A DNA stretch of 64,000 bases from Hyphomonadaceae bacterium (lineage in GTDB: Bacteria > Pseudomonadota > Alphaproteobacteria > Caulobacterales > Aquidulcibacteraceae): the NCBI GenBank assembly GCA_022841905.1, contig JALHQO010000001.1:353568-417567 (forward strand), written 5' to 3'. The notes below the pieces were generated by a model. The model was not told the DNA's origin. It searched no databases and worked only from the letters and a program-made list of their open reading frames with translations. Shown here in pieces: positions 25,948 to 35,562 of this stretch. A program made the position numbers and the translations under genes. Position 1 is the stretch's first letter. The number at the start of each line of letters is the position of its first letter.

Positions 25948-27339
25948 TTAGCGCCGCCGCTGCTCGGACTGCTGGTCGCGCACCTCGTTGCCGGCAAAGG
26001 TTACGAGATCGACGGCGCGCTGATAATCCGTGGTGTTGCGCGGCAGCTCGCGGCGTGCGCGCTCGGCAAAGCTGAGGGCGGCCGGGTAATTGCCAATCGA
26101 GAAATTTTGTTCGGCGGAGGCGAGCTGTGCCAGTGGCTCGTTGCCTTGAACGCTGCGTGCTTGCGCCAGTTCGCGCCAGGCAAAGCCGTTATCGGGATCG
26201 ATACGCACCGCCGCCTGCAAAATCTCAGCAGCACGGTCCGCGCCTTCGCGACCGCGCGCGGCCGTCAACGCGCGGGCGAGGTTGATCTGGAACAGCGCTT
26301 CGTTCGGACGCTCTTGCAACGAGCGTTCGTGATAGGGGATCGACTCTTCAGCGCGGCCGTTTTCGAAAAGAATCTGCCCCATGAGCTCCTGATAGAACGG
26401 ATTGCGCGGCTCTTCGGCGATCAGGCTATCCAGTTCGCGCCGTGCGTTGGGCAAATCGGCGACGCGATAGTACGCCACCGCGCGCGCATAGCGTGCCGGC
26501 GCCGAGCGATCGCTTTCGGGATAGCGCGCCATGGTTTGCCCTTGCGTGCGCAGGAAGCCGATCAACTTGGCCTGCATGAACGCGAAGCGCTGTAGATTGT
26601 CGTCTGTGTCTGGCGTGTTTGCGAACTCGCTCGCGCTGACCCGTTCCCGCAACGATTCAACCCGATCGGAGGTGAAGGGGTGCGTCATCATGTAGGGCGG
26701 GGCGCGGCGCGCGAGAAATTCGTAGGGGCGAATGTTCTCGTTGAAGAAGTCGAGCAGGCCCTGCGATGACTGGCCGGTGGCGGTGAGATATTCGACCGCG
26801 GCTTGGTCAGCGGCCGACTCTTGCACTTGCGTGTGGCGCACATAGGAGCCCATCGCGAAGGCCGAAGAGCCCGAGATAAGCGACACGCCGGCTTGGCTCG
26901 CGCCAGCGGCGATCGCCAAAACGCCCAGGCCAATTGAGATTAGCGCCGGGCCCATCGCTTGCCGCTGAGCTTCGCGCGAGCGGGCCAAGTGGCCGCCAGC
27001 GATATGGCCGGTTTCGTGCGCGAGGACGCCCATCAGTTCGTTGGGGTTGTCAGCGGCAATGATGAGACCGGTGTGCACGAAGATGTTTTGACCGCCGGAG
27101 ACGAAGGCGTTCAGGCTGTTGTCGCTGACGATGTAAATATCGACGTCGTTGGGATCGAGGCCGGCGGCCACCAGAAGCGGGTTAGTGTAGACGCGCAGCG
27201 TCTCTTCAATTTCGGCGTCTCGGATCAAGCCTTGCGCCGCTGCATCGACGGCTGTCGCGACCGCAAAGAGGGCAGCCGCGCATGTCACCGCGACGCCGCG
27301 CAGACTGTGCTTCAACGCCAAGCTGAGAGACGCGGTCAT
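25948..27339 (-). CDS. BepA-like periplasmic M48 metalloprotease with TPR domain
   Basis: A 463-residue secreted zinc protease. ATG 27339 has AAAGGAGCGGG upstream; a signal peptide ending AAAQG follows. The M48 catalytic HEXXH reads HETGH in LMGVLAHETGHIAGGHLARS near residue 130, with the downstream Glu ligand in ESAADQAAVEYL. Residues ~290-460 are TPR repeats (PNARRELDSLIAEEPRNPFYQELMG and following). The architecture equals BepA/YfgC, which degrades or assists stalled outer-membrane proteins such as LptD. Lies downstream of rne on the same strand, 84 bases away, near a periplasmic DsbA-like gene. Confidence 0.92.
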   Translation of the reverse strand: MTASLSLALKHSLRGVAVTCAAALFAVATAVDAAAQGLIRDAEIEETLRVYTNPLLVAAGLDPNDVDIYIVSDNSLNAFVSGGQNIFVHTGLIIAADNPNELMGVLAHETGHIAGGHLARSREAQRQAMGPALISIGLGVLAIAAGASQAGVSLISGSSAFAMGSYVRHTQVQESAADQAAVEYLTATGQSSQGLLDFFNENIRPYEFLARRAPPYMMTHPFTSDRVESLRERVSASEFANTPDTDDNLQRFAFMQAKLIGFLRTQGQTMARYPESDRSAPARYARAVAYYRVADLPNARRELDSLIAEEPRNPFYQELMGQILFENGRAEESIPYHERSLQERPNEALFQINLARALTAARGREGADRAAEILQAAVRIDPDNGFAWRELAQARSVQGNEPLAQLASAEQNFSIGNYPAALSFAERARRELPRNTTDYQRAVDLVTFAGNEVRDQQSEQRRR

Positions 27340-27423
27340 GCCCGCTCCTTTGATCGATGCCAATTGCAGCCGGTTTCACCCCCGTTTTGCGGCAGGAGCA
27401 AGGCCGGCTGCGTTAGCGCTTCG

Positions 27424-29784
27424 TCATTCGCCCTTCTTCGCCCAGCGGGAGAAACGCGACAGAAACTTGTCACGGCGCTCCTGGTCGGGCTCGTAGTTGA
27501 GCGCCGCTGCATCATCATAACGTGGCGCTGCGGGTTCCGCAGTTTCGGCCATGACGGGTTCGGGCGGAGCTGCGACCGGCTCAGGCTCGTAAGCGGCCGC
27601 CGCTGCCGGATGGACGATGATTTCCGCCTCCACGTGAACTGGCGCTTCCGCTTGCGGTGCGGATTCCTCAGCGATGGCTTCCGGCTCAACGTGCGGCCGC
27701 GCATCGCCATTGCTGCGATGACGGCCCTCGGGGCGCGGCGATAGCGATTTGAGATCGGCGCCGACGAAATCGAGCCACTCGCCGCCATCGACTTCATACA
27801 CGCGACGGCCGCGGCCACGACCACGGCGGCGGCGTTTGCCGTTGCGCCCGCGTTCGTTGCGATCACCACGACCTTCGCCCCGCCCTTCGCGCTCGGGGCG
27901 TTCGGCGCGCGCCGCACCCGGTTCGGCGGCGGCTTCGCCGTTTTCACGCGGTTCGCTCGCATCGCCTTCTTCGCGCCGGCGGCGTCCGCCTCTGCGACCA
28001 CGGCGTCTGCGGCCGCGCTTTTCGTCGCTTTCGCCTTCAGTATCGGCGACGACGCGGCGCGGCTTGGCTTCCGCTTCCTCGTCAGCTTCTTCTTCGTCTT
28101 CGCTCTCAACATCGACTTCGTCTTCGATCTCAAGATCGGCGGCTTCCTCAGCGGTCGTGTCGCGCGCCCGACGCGTCGGCGCTTCGATTTCGCGCTCGTC
28201 ATCCTCGAACGTGTCAGCGCCGATATTGATCTCGAAATCGCCTGAGTTCATCCCCGAAGCGGCGATGACGCGAACGCGGACGTGACGGTTTTCTTCGATC
28301 GTCGCGAGCGTTTCGCGTTTTTCGTTCAGCAGATAGAGCGCGACATCGGTGGCCGTGCGCGCTTCGATGGTGTGGTTTTTCTGCTTGGCGCTGGCTTCGT
28401 CGAGCGCGCGTAGGAGAGCGAGTGCTGCCGATTCAATCGAGCGAATGCGGCCTGAGCCTTGGCAATGTTCGCAGACGTGGCTGGTGCCTTCCAGCACGCC
28501 GGTGCGGCGGCGCTGGCGCGAAAGCTCAAGCAGGCCGAAGCCGCTGATCTTGCCCATCTGAACGCGCGCGCGATCGAAGCGAAGGTTTTCCTTCATTCGC
28601 TTTTCGACGGCGCGATCGTTCTTGGAATCCTCCATGTCGATGAAATCGATCACGATGAGGCCGGCAAGGTCGCGCAGACGCATTTGGCGCGCCGCTTCGT
28701 CAGCGGCTTCCATATTGGTCTTGAACGCGGTCTGCTCGATATTGCGTTCGCGCGTGGCGCGGCCGGAGTTCACGTCGATGGCGACGAGCGCTTCGGCTTG
28801 GTTGATGACGATATAGCCGCCCGATTTCAGCGTCACGACGGGCGAATAGATCGAATCCAATTGCCGTTCGACGCCGTGCTTGGCGAAGATCGGCGTCGCG
28901 TCCTTCCACAAGTGCACGCGCTTGGCGTGCGAAGGCATCAGCATGCGGACGAAATCTTTGGCTTCCTTGTAGGCGCCATCGCCGTCGACGTGAATTTCAT
29001 CGACGTCTTTGTCATAGAGATCGCGGATCGCGCGCTTCACCAGCGAGCTTTCCTCGTAGATCAACGCCGGCGCGACACTCTTCAGCGTTTCATCGCGGAT
29101 GGTTTCCCAGGCGCGCGAGAGATATTCGTAGTCGCGCTTGATCTCGGTCTTGGTGCGTTTTGCGCCTGCCGTGCGGATGATCAGGCCCTGGCCTTGCGGC
29201 ACATCAAGATCGAGCGCGATCTTCTTCAGGCGCTTGCGGTCCGTCGCCTGCGTGATCTTGCGCGAGATGCCGCCGCCACGGCCGGTGTTGGGCATCAACA
29301 CGCAATAGCGGCCAGCGAGCGAGAGGTAAGTCGTGAGTGCTGCGCCTTTGTTGCCGCGCTCTTCCTTCACCACCTGGATCAGCATGATCTGGCGGCGGCG
29401 GATGACCTCTTGGATTTTATAGCGGCGCGTCAGGATGCGGCGACGGCGTTCGTCGAGCGCCTCTTCATCCTCGTCTTCGCCCTCGGATTCCGCTTCGGCC
29501 GCCGCGAGTTCGGCTTTGATCGATTCCTGATCGGCGTGCGGGATCGCGTAATAATCGGGGTGGATTTCCGAGAAGGCGAGGAAGCCGTGGCGATTGCCGC
29601 CATACTCCACAAAGGCCGCCTGCAATGACGGCTCAACGCGCGTCACCTTGGCGAGATAGATATTGCCTCTGAGCTGTCTCTTGCTGGCGACCTCGAAATC
29701 GAAATCTTCAACCGTTTTTCCGTCGAGCACCGCGACCCGGGTCTCTTCCGGGTGGGCGGCGTCGATCAGCATTGTCTTGGCCAT
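27424..29784 (-). CDS. rne: Ribonuclease E/G family endoribonuclease (RNase E)
   Basis: A 786-residue RNase E. ATG 29784 (MAKTMLIDAAHPEETRVAV) fits the family and has CGGAG upstream. The S1 domain spans ~35-125, interrupted by an acidic insertion (EAESEGEDEDEEALDERRRR). The catalytic DNase I-like region includes AEALVAIDVNSGRAT and IDFIDMEDSKNDRAVEKRM. The zinc-link CEHC lies in THVCEHCQGSGRI. The C-terminal ~270 residues are disordered: acidic, then Arg-rich (RRRGRGRGRR), ending in a short FLSRFSRWAKKGE tail likely to recruit degradosome partners. It governs mRNA decay and rRNA maturation. A 413-base leader region lies upstream, consistent with the long, self-regulated leaders known for rne. 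Confidence 0.94.
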   Translation of the reverse strand: MAKTMLIDAAHPEETRVAVLDGKTVEDFDFEVASKRQLRGNIYLAKVTRVEPSLQAAFVEYGGNRHGFLAFSEIHPDYYAIPHADQESIKAELAAAEAESEGEDEDEEALDERRRRILTRRYKIQEVIRRRQIMLIQVVKEERGNKGAALTTYLSLAGRYCVLMPNTGRGGGISRKITQATDRKRLKKIALDLDVPQGQGLIIRTAGAKRTKTEIKRDYEYLSRAWETIRDETLKSVAPALIYEESSLVKRAIRDLYDKDVDEIHVDGDGAYKEAKDFVRMLMPSHAKRVHLWKDATPIFAKHGVERQLDSIYSPVVTLKSGGYIVINQAEALVAIDVNSGRATRERNIEQTAFKTNMEAADEAARQMRLRDLAGLIVIDFIDMEDSKNDRAVEKRMKENLRFDRARVQMGKISGFGLLELSRQRRRTGVLEGTSHVCEHCQGSGRIRSIESAALALLRALDEASAKQKNHTIEARTATDVALYLLNEKRETLATIEENRHVRVRVIAASGMNSGDFEINIGADTFEDDEREIEAPTRRARDTTAEEAADLEIEDEVDVESEDEEEADEEAEAKPRRVVADTEGESDEKRGRRRRGRRGGRRRREEGDASEPRENGEAAAEPGAARAERPEREGRGEGRGDRNERGRNGKRRRRGRGRGRRVYEVDGGEWLDFVGADLKSLSPRPEGRHRSNGDARPHVEPEAIAEESAPQAEAPVHVEAEIIVHPAAAAAYEPEPVAAPPEPVMAETAEPAAPRYDDAAALNYEPDQERRDKFLSRFSRWAKKGE

Positions 29785-30197
29785 TAAACTGGGCTCCGTG
29801 AGCGCCGGGCGCACAGGCTCTCGAACGTCCGGTCAGAACCGGGGCGAAAGCGGCGATGGGGCGCAAAGTCATGAGAAAAGATCCTGCGCGATCGCCGCCC
29901 GGGCCTTGGAGGCCTCTGGCGCTGAAATCGATCGCGGACGAGATCATAGGTTGCTCCGAGTTGACGCCGCCTAAAGAAGGTGGCGCTTACGCTCCGGCGA
30001 CGGATGGCCTTCGGGTCCGAACGCGGGCGCAAGAAAGCAGCGCGCCGCAGGGCCTGGTTCGCCGATCCGCTTAGCGGGAGCGCGCTGGGCGCTCTTGGGG
30101 GAGTCCCCTGACGGCGCAGCCAACGATGACGCACCATGCATGATTTGACTTGGGATTGAAAGCGTTTGGGTCTGTTTCGGTAGCGGTATGCTGGGAG
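29785..30197. other. 413-base gene-free region upstream of rne
   Basis: Between rne and the next minus-strand gene there is no convincing coding sequence. It presumably holds the rne promoter and 5' leader. One small hairpin is visible (CCGGT...ACCGG near 29830-29845). I could not identify a confident promoter, riboswitch or terminator; GC content and codon-phase signal fall relative to flanking genes. Confidence 0.4.
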
Positions 30198-31508
30198 CTA
30201 GTCGGCGTCGGCGGGTTCGCTGACCGGCGCTATGGTCCAGACCCCGTTCGGGCTTGGCGGAACGAGCTGGTAGCCGGCGTTGAGGCTGAGGCCCCAGCCA
30301 GGGCCCTGAAGCCCGCTTTGGTCGGGCGATGCGGCGATGACGCGCTGGAAATCGCTGCTGATGACCGCCCCTTCAGTGGTCCGCAATTCTCCCCAAGCGT
30401 CGCGGATGGTGAGCGTTCCATAGAAGGCGCCGAGTTCCGGGACTGGCGTGATCTGGTTGGGGTTGAACTCCATCCGCATGCTGATCAGCGGCAATTCGAG
30501 CCGAGGCCCCTGGGCGTAAGCTTGGCGGATCGAGGCCAGCCGCACGGCCAAAGCTTGGGCCCGGGTCCGCTCCTGGGCCGTGATCGAAGCGCCATTGTAG
30601 CTCTCGCTGGCGCGCCGGAAGGCGCCCGCATTGCCGAAACGGGGGCGGAGACGGGCGACTAGCAGGTCGGCGGGGGTCGAAGCGCCGAGATTGGCGCGCC
30701 AGTTTTCGTCCATGCGGTCGAGAATGAGCGCATAGGCCGGCCCGGAAGCGTAGGCGAAGGCGCGGGCGTAAGCTTCGTGGCTGTCGAAATTGTCGAGGGT
30801 GCGAGCCGCGTAAAGATCGGCATTATCGCCGGCGCCGAGTTTGACGCCGGTATAGGCGGCTAACCCTTCGTTACGGTCGAGCGCCGCTTCGCTAGCCGCC
30901 GCGTTTGGATAGGCCGCATGACGGGTGGCGCGGAACATCAGCGCTTCCCGGGTGGCGTTTTCGCGGGCCCGGCCCCGGGAGCGCAGGGCCGTCGCCAGGG
31001 CCCGAAACTCCAGGCGAAGCCACACGCGGGCTCGTTCATCATCCAAATGAAGCGCATCGGCGCCCCGCTGCGCGGCAAGGCCGAGCTGGGGTTGGACGCG
31101 GTGCCAAGCTTCGTGGGCGAGCAGCACGCGGCGATCGGTTTCGTTGGCGGGCAGAGGCGCGAGCAGCATGATCCAACGCCGGCCACCCCATTCGACCGCG
31201 GTGTTGGCCATCGGCGCATCCGCCGGAAGCACGCCGACCCAACCGGCGCCGCTATTGCGCAAGACCCCGGCGCTATCGCTTTCGCTCGCCCAAGCGCCGC
31301 GGGTCGTAGGGTCCACGATGATGGTGGGGCCGCAAAGATCGACGCCCCAGAGCCGGCCGCGATCATCGGCGCAGATCTCCTGAAGCTCGCGATAGGCGCT
31401 CGAGGCCGCCATGACGTCCTGCGCCGCCGAGGGCAGGGCGAAACTGGTGAACGCGGCGAAGAGTAAGGCGCTCAAAACCCGCATGCCGTAAGGTTGAGCA
31501 GGGTTCAT
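30198..31508 (-). CDS. Secreted protein with HEXXH metalloprotease-like motif, unnamed family
   Basis: About 436 residues with a Sec signal (RVLSALLFAAFTSFALPSAAQ). Start is uncertain: ATG 31508 (MNPAQPYG) or ATG 31484 (MRVLSALL). After cleavage comes ELQEICADDRGRLWGVDLCGPTIIVDP, a conserved-looking block with two Cys, then HEAWH in VLLAHEAWHRVQPQLGL near residue 150. A possible third zinc ligand is Glu in LDRNEGLAAYTG about 75 residues later, the spacing of gluzincins. The C-terminal ~130 residues look like a beta-rich domain. I do not know a named family. It interrupts the usual rne/amiC adjacency and is divergent from amiC. A secreted zinc peptidase is an inference from the motif. Confidence 0.7.
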   Translation of the reverse strand: MNPAQPYGMRVLSALLFAAFTSFALPSAAQDVMAASSAYRELQEICADDRGRLWGVDLCGPTIIVDPTTRGAWASESDSAGVLRNSGAGWVGVLPADAPMANTAVEWGGRRWIMLLAPLPANETDRRVLLAHEAWHRVQPQLGLAAQRGADALHLDDERARVWLRLEFRALATALRSRGRARENATREALMFRATRHAAYPNAAASEAALDRNEGLAAYTGVKLGAGDNADLYAARTLDNFDSHEAYARAFAYASGPAYALILDRMDENWRANLGASTPADLLVARLRPRFGNAGAFRRASESYNGASITAQERTRAQALAVRLASIRQAYAQGPRLELPLISMRMEFNPNQITPVPELGAFYGTLTIRDAWGELRTTEGAVISSDFQRVIAASPDQSGLQGPGWGLSLNAGYQLVPPSPNGVWTIAPVSEPADAD

Positions 31509-31618
31509 GTTCGTACTCAAGCGGCGATGCGATGAATGGCCCCCAACTGCAGTTACCGGGGCGTTCACCTTCCTTTTCAACTGGATAGTAGGCCGGCTCG
31601 GCTACTTTCCCGATCTTC

Positions 31619-32767
31619 ATGGACGTTACCCGTCGTTCCTTCGCCCTAGCCGGTTTCACGGCCCTTGGCAGCGCCGCGCTGAGCGGACGCGCTTGGGCGG
31701 ACGATCCGGCTGCCGTCCGCGCCGTGCTGGTGCAGGCGTCCGGCCCGTCGTCGCGGATCACGGTGGCGCTCGATCGGCTGACCACCGCTAGGACATTTTT
31801 CCTAGCTGATCCCAATCGTTTCGTCATCGATCTCGCCAACTCACGTCTCGCTCTGCCGCAGGGCGCCACCGGCGAGGGCCCTGGTGATGGCGTGGTGCGC
31901 CGATACCGGTACGCGCCGCAGCCTGGCGGCGCCTCGCGTCTGGTGCTCGATCTCGCCGCGCCTGCCACGCTTGTGCGCCAGGAACTTGGCAGCCGCCGCT
32001 CGCCCGAATTGAGCTTCGACCTCGCCGCTACCGGCCCGCTCGCGCCGCCGCCCGCCGCCGTTGAGCGCCGAGGCCGTGGCGCACAGGTGCGCACGATCGT
32101 CATCGACGCCGGCCATGGCGGACGCGATCCGGGCGCCATCGGCACGACTGGCGTGCGCGAAAAGGACGTGGTGCTCGACGCGGCTTTAAAGCTGCGCCAA
32201 GCGCTCGAACATCGCGGCCGCTACCAGGTGCGCTTGACGCGCGACGCTGATCGCTTTGTCGAACACGCCGAACGCGTGCGTTTTGCGCGCTCGCAGAACG
32301 CCGACCTTTTCATCTCGGTTCACGCCGATTCCCACGCCAATCCTGAAGCCGCTGGCGCTTCGGTCTATACGCTGTCCGAACGCGGCGCTGATCGTGCGCA
32401 AGGCTTGATGGGCGCGCAGAACTGGAACGTCGATCTGGGCGATGCGCCGCGCGAAGGGGTTGCGCACGACATTCTGCTCGATCTCTACCAGCGCGAAACC
32501 ATCAATAATTCGGCGCTGTTTGCCCAAACTGTGATCCCTCGCATCGCCGAGGTCGCGCCGCTTTTGCGCAATACCCACCGCAATGCAGGGTTCTTCGTGC
32601 TGCTCGCGCCAGACGTGCCGGCGGTGTTGATCGAAACCGGCTTTTTGAGCAATCCGACCGACGAGCGCCGCTTGGCCGATCCATCCGCCCGCGAGCGCAT
32701 GGCGGAGGCGATGGCGCGGGGTGTGGACGCCTATTTTGCTGCGCCAGCTTTGTATGCGAGCGCCTAA
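31619..32767 (+). CDS. amiC: N-acetylmuramoyl-L-alanine amidase (AmiC type)
   Basis: A 382-residue periplasmic amidase that cleaves the amide between MurNAc and the stem peptide during cell separation. The N-terminus TRRSFALAGF is a Tat signal, as in AmiC. An AMIN domain covers about residues 35-140. The Amidase_3 domain has all zinc ligands: His in VIDAGHGGRDPGAIG, Glu in VREKDVVLD, His in SVHADSHAN, and catalytic Glu in LIETGFLSNPTDERRL. It is followed by PBP1A, matching the conserved alphaproteobacterial order rne/amiC/PBP1A/prfB. The NlpD-like protein at 19.5 kb is a plausible activator. Confidence 0.93.
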   Translation: MDVTRRSFALAGFTALGSAALSGRAWADDPAAVRAVLVQASGPSSRITVALDRLTTARTFFLADPNRFVIDLANSRLALPQGATGEGPGDGVVRRYRYAPQPGGASRLVLDLAAPATLVRQELGSRRSPELSFDLAATGPLAPPPAAVERRGRGAQVRTIVIDAGHGGRDPGAIGTTGVREKDVVLDAALKLRQALEHRGRYQVRLTRDADRFVEHAERVRFARSQNADLFISVHADSHANPEAAGASVYTLSERGADRAQGLMGAQNWNVDLGDAPREGVAHDILLDLYQRETINNSALFAQTVIPRIAEVAPLLRNTHRNAGFFVLLAPDVPAVLIETGFLSNPTDERRLADPSARERMAEAMARGVDAYFAAPALYASA

Positions 32768-32875
32768 AATGGGTGCGATTCTTGCGTTAGGGTCAGCTAC
32801 AACCCTGATGCTGCGCCGGCCATAATCGCGCCGTATTGGGGGGCGAGGCCGAGCCGATTGGTTGAAGCGCGCAAA

Positions 32876-35452
32876 ATGCGGGGCGCAATGCGAAACGATG
32901 CTTATAGCGAGCGCGGCTGGAGCCGTCATGATCGCGAAGACGATTATCGCGAGCCGCCGCGCGGCCAGTTTCCATGGCGCAAAGTGCTCATCGGTTTGGG
33001 CATCTTCATCGCCGTCGGGTTTCTCGCGGTAGTGGGCTTCATCATCGCCGCACTGCAAGGGCTGCCGAGTCTCGAAGATCTCGAAAACTACGAACCGCCG
33101 GTGACAAGCCGCGTCCACGCCGGCGACGGCGCGTTGGTGGCGGAGTTCGCGCGCGAGCAGCGTGTGTTCGTGCCGATCGAGCAAATTCCCGATCACGTGA
33201 AGAACGCTTTCGTCGCGGTTGAAGACGCGCGCTTCTTCGAGCACTCCGGCCTCGACTATCAGGGCTTGGCGCGCGCCGTGCTGCGCATTCCGCTCGATGT
33301 CATTCAAGGCAACCGCATTCAGGGCGCCTCGACGATCACGCAACAGGTCGCCGGCAACATGCTGACCGGCCGCGCCGCTGCGTGCTCGGGCGGTATTGGC
33401 GGTGTGTTTTGCGCGGTGTGGACGAAGCTGCGCGAAGGCTTGGTTGCGCAACGGATCGAGCGCGTGCTCGATAAGGATCGCATCCTCGAGCTTTATCTGA
33501 ACCAGATTTATCTCGGCAACCGCGCTTATGGCGTGGCCGCTGCCTCGCTCAACTATTTCAACAAGCCGCTCTCCGAACTCACTGTTTCGGAAGCTGCGTA
33601 TCTCGCCATTCTGCCGAAGGGCCCGGCCAACTATCAGCTGCCGCGCAACCGCGAGCGCGCCATCGATCGGCGCAACTATGCCATCGGGCGCATGCTGGAA
33701 CGCGGCTATATCAACGCCGAAGAAGCAACCGCCGCCCGCGCCGCCGATCTCGTTGTCGTCAACCGCTTGGCGGGCGACCAATACGTCGCTGCTTCGCATT
33801 TCGTCGAGGAAGTGCGCCGCCAGATTCAATCGCAATACGGCGAGGACGCGCTCTATAATGGCGGCCTCTCGATCCGCTCCACCATCGATACGCGCCTGCA
33901 GCTTGCCGCCGCGCGCGCTTTGCGTGCGGGGCTTGAATCGTACGATCGCCGCCGCTCGTGGCGCGGTCCGATTGGTACGGGCGATGCGTCTGGCGATGTG
34001 CAAGCGCAATTGCGTGAAGCGTCCGCGCCGCCGCAGCTTTCGGGCTGGGTGCGCGCCATGGTCACGGCCGCTGGCAGCAGCGGCATCACGGTCACCGACG
34101 AAAACGGCGCAACCGGCCGCCTCAATGGCGATGACGCATCGTGGGCCGCCCAAGGCGCGCGCAGCGAAGCGTCGCGCGCGCTTCGCGTCGGCGCGATCAT
34201 CTATGCGACGCGCGGCTCGAACGGGCGCTACACGTTGCGCCAAGTGCCCGAAATTCAGGGCGCGCTGGTCGCCATGGATCCGCACACCGGCCGTGTGATG
34301 GCGATGGTGGGCGGCTATTCGTTCAACGATGCGAACGGCTTGAACCGCGCAACGCAAGCGATGCGTCAGCCCGGTTCGTCGTTCAAGCCGATCGTTTATG
34401 CAGCAGCGCTCGATTTCGGTTTGACGCCATCGACGCTTGTTGATGACGGCCCGCTCGCGATTGAAGCGGGCGACGGCACCAATTGGTCGCCGGAAAACTA
34501 TTCGCGCGAATATTACGGCCCGACGACCTTGCGCCGCGGCTTGGAGTTTTCGCGTAACGCTATGACGGCGCGCGTGGCTTACGAAATGGGCCCCGAGCGC
34601 GTGCTCGAATATGGCCGCCGGCTTGGCGTCTATGGCGATGAGACCTCGGCGGTGTTTGCGCTCGCGCTCGGCGCTGGCGAAACCACCTTGATGCGGATGA
34701 CGACGGCCTACGGCATGTTCGTCAATGGCGGGCGCCGCATTCAGCCGATCATTATCGACCGCATCCAGGATCGCTCTGGCCGTTCTGTGTTCCGCCGCGA
34801 CCAACGCGATTGCCCGGATTGCACCGCCGATTGGCGCCCAGGTCTGCGCGCGCCTTCTCTGCCGGATACGCGCCAGCAAGTGCTCGATCCGGTGACCGCC
34901 TATCAAATCGTCTCGATGAGCGAAGGCGTCGTGCAGCGCGGCACCGCGACTGTCATCGCCGATCTCGGCTTCCCGCTCGGCGGCAAGACCGGCACTACGA
35001 ACGACTATAAAGACGCCTGGTTCATCGGCTTCTCGCCGGACCTCGTCGTCGGCGTTTGGGCTGGCTTCGATCAGCCGCGCGACATGGGCGAGGGCGAAAC
35101 CGGCGGCCGCATCTCGGCGCCGATCTTCCGCGACTTCATGCGCGACGCCTTGCGCGACACCCAGCCGATGCCGTTCCGTATTCCCAATGGCGTGCGGCTC
35201 GTGCGCGTCGATTATCAAACCGGCCTGCTGCCGAGTGCTACGACGACGCAAACCATCCTCGAAGCCTTCCGTCCGGATACCGAACCGTCGCGCGATGTGG
35301 TCTCGTCGCCGTTCGTGTTTGGCGGCACCGATCCGATCGATCCCCGCGTGCTCTCGGGCCTCGACGTCGATTACGGCGACGATCGCCAGCGCGAACGGGC
35401 GCAACGCGAACTGCAGGAAGAGCAGTCCGAGGATTTGGGCGGGCTTTATTAG
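32876..35452 (+). CDS. mrcA: Penicillin-binding protein 1A, bifunctional transglycosylase/transpeptidase
   Basis: About 858 residues; starts at ATG 32876 or 32888 (an upstream TTG is also in frame). A cytoplasmic charged N-terminus precedes one membrane helix (KVLIGLGIFIAVGFLAVVGFIIA). The GT51 glycosyltransferase has EDARFFEHSGLDYQGLARA with catalytic Glu and GASTITQQVAGNM. The transpeptidase domain has active Ser in QPGSSFKPIVYAA (SxxK), SRNAM (SxN) and GGKTGTTNDYKDAWFIGF (KTGT). An OB-like insertion lies between the domains. It polymerises and crosslinks peptidoglycan. Length and order fit alphaproteobacterial PBP1A, and a palindromic element follows before prfB. Confidence 0.95.
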   Translation: MRGAMRNDAYSERGWSRHDREDDYREPPRGQFPWRKVLIGLGIFIAVGFLAVVGFIIAALQGLPSLEDLENYEPPVTSRVHAGDGALVAEFAREQRVFVPIEQIPDHVKNAFVAVEDARFFEHSGLDYQGLARAVLRIPLDVIQGNRIQGASTITQQVAGNMLTGRAAACSGGIGGVFCAVWTKLREGLVAQRIERVLDKDRILELYLNQIYLGNRAYGVAAASLNYFNKPLSELTVSEAAYLAILPKGPANYQLPRNRERAIDRRNYAIGRMLERGYINAEEATAARAADLVVVNRLAGDQYVAASHFVEEVRRQIQSQYGEDALYNGGLSIRSTIDTRLQLAAARALRAGLESYDRRRSWRGPIGTGDASGDVQAQLREASAPPQLSGWVRAMVTAAGSSGITVTDENGATGRLNGDDASWAAQGARSEASRALRVGAIIYATRGSNGRYTLRQVPEIQGALVAMDPHTGRVMAMVGGYSFNDANGLNRATQAMRQPGSSFKPIVYAAALDFGLTPSTLVDDGPLAIEAGDGTNWSPENYSREYYGPTTLRRGLEFSRNAMTARVAYEMGPERVLEYGRRLGVYGDETSAVFALALGAGETTLMRMTTAYGMFVNGGRRIQPIIIDRIQDRSGRSVFRRDQRDCPDCTADWRPGLRAPSLPDTRQQVLDPVTAYQIVSMSEGVVQRGTATVIADLGFPLGGKTGTTNDYKDAWFIGFSPDLVVGVWAGFDQPRDMGEGETGGRISAPIFRDFMRDALRDTQPMPFRIPNGVRLVRVDYQTGLLPSATTTQTILEAFRPDTEPSRDVVSSPFVFGGTDPIDPRVLSGLDVDYGDDRQRERAQRELQEEQSEDLGGLY

Positions 35453-35464
35453 GGACGAGGTTTT

Positions 35465-35552
35465 CGGGACTAGGGACGAGGGGACGACGCTTGCGTTTCG
35501 AAGCGCGTCCCTTACATCCAACCGCGAACCTAGTCCCTCATCCCTAGTCCCG
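35465..35552. repeat. Intergenic inverted repeat in the prfB leader
   Basis: CGGGACTAGGGACGAGGG (35465-35482) is an 18-base arm matched, with one mismatch, by CCCTCATCCCTAGTCCCG (35535-35552). Smaller pairing around GACGC/GCGTC fills the loop, and a partial extra copy of the GGGACGAGG unit precedes at 35452. The right arm ends 10 bases before the prfB ATG. Unit sequence resembles that at 24.4 kb. It could act as terminator for PBP1A or as an attenuating structure for prfB; both are inferences. Confidence 0.65.
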
Positions 35553-35562
35553 AGCACCTCCA

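Noticed and set aside
28459-29628. Long plus-strand frame inside rne
   Set aside because: Antisense to the conserved catalytic part of RNase E, with His/Arg/Val-rich composition and no recognisable motif.
29785-30197. Riboswitch or small RNA in the rne upstream region
   Set aside because: Only a weak hairpin is visible; no known riboswitch consensus or terminator could be recognised.
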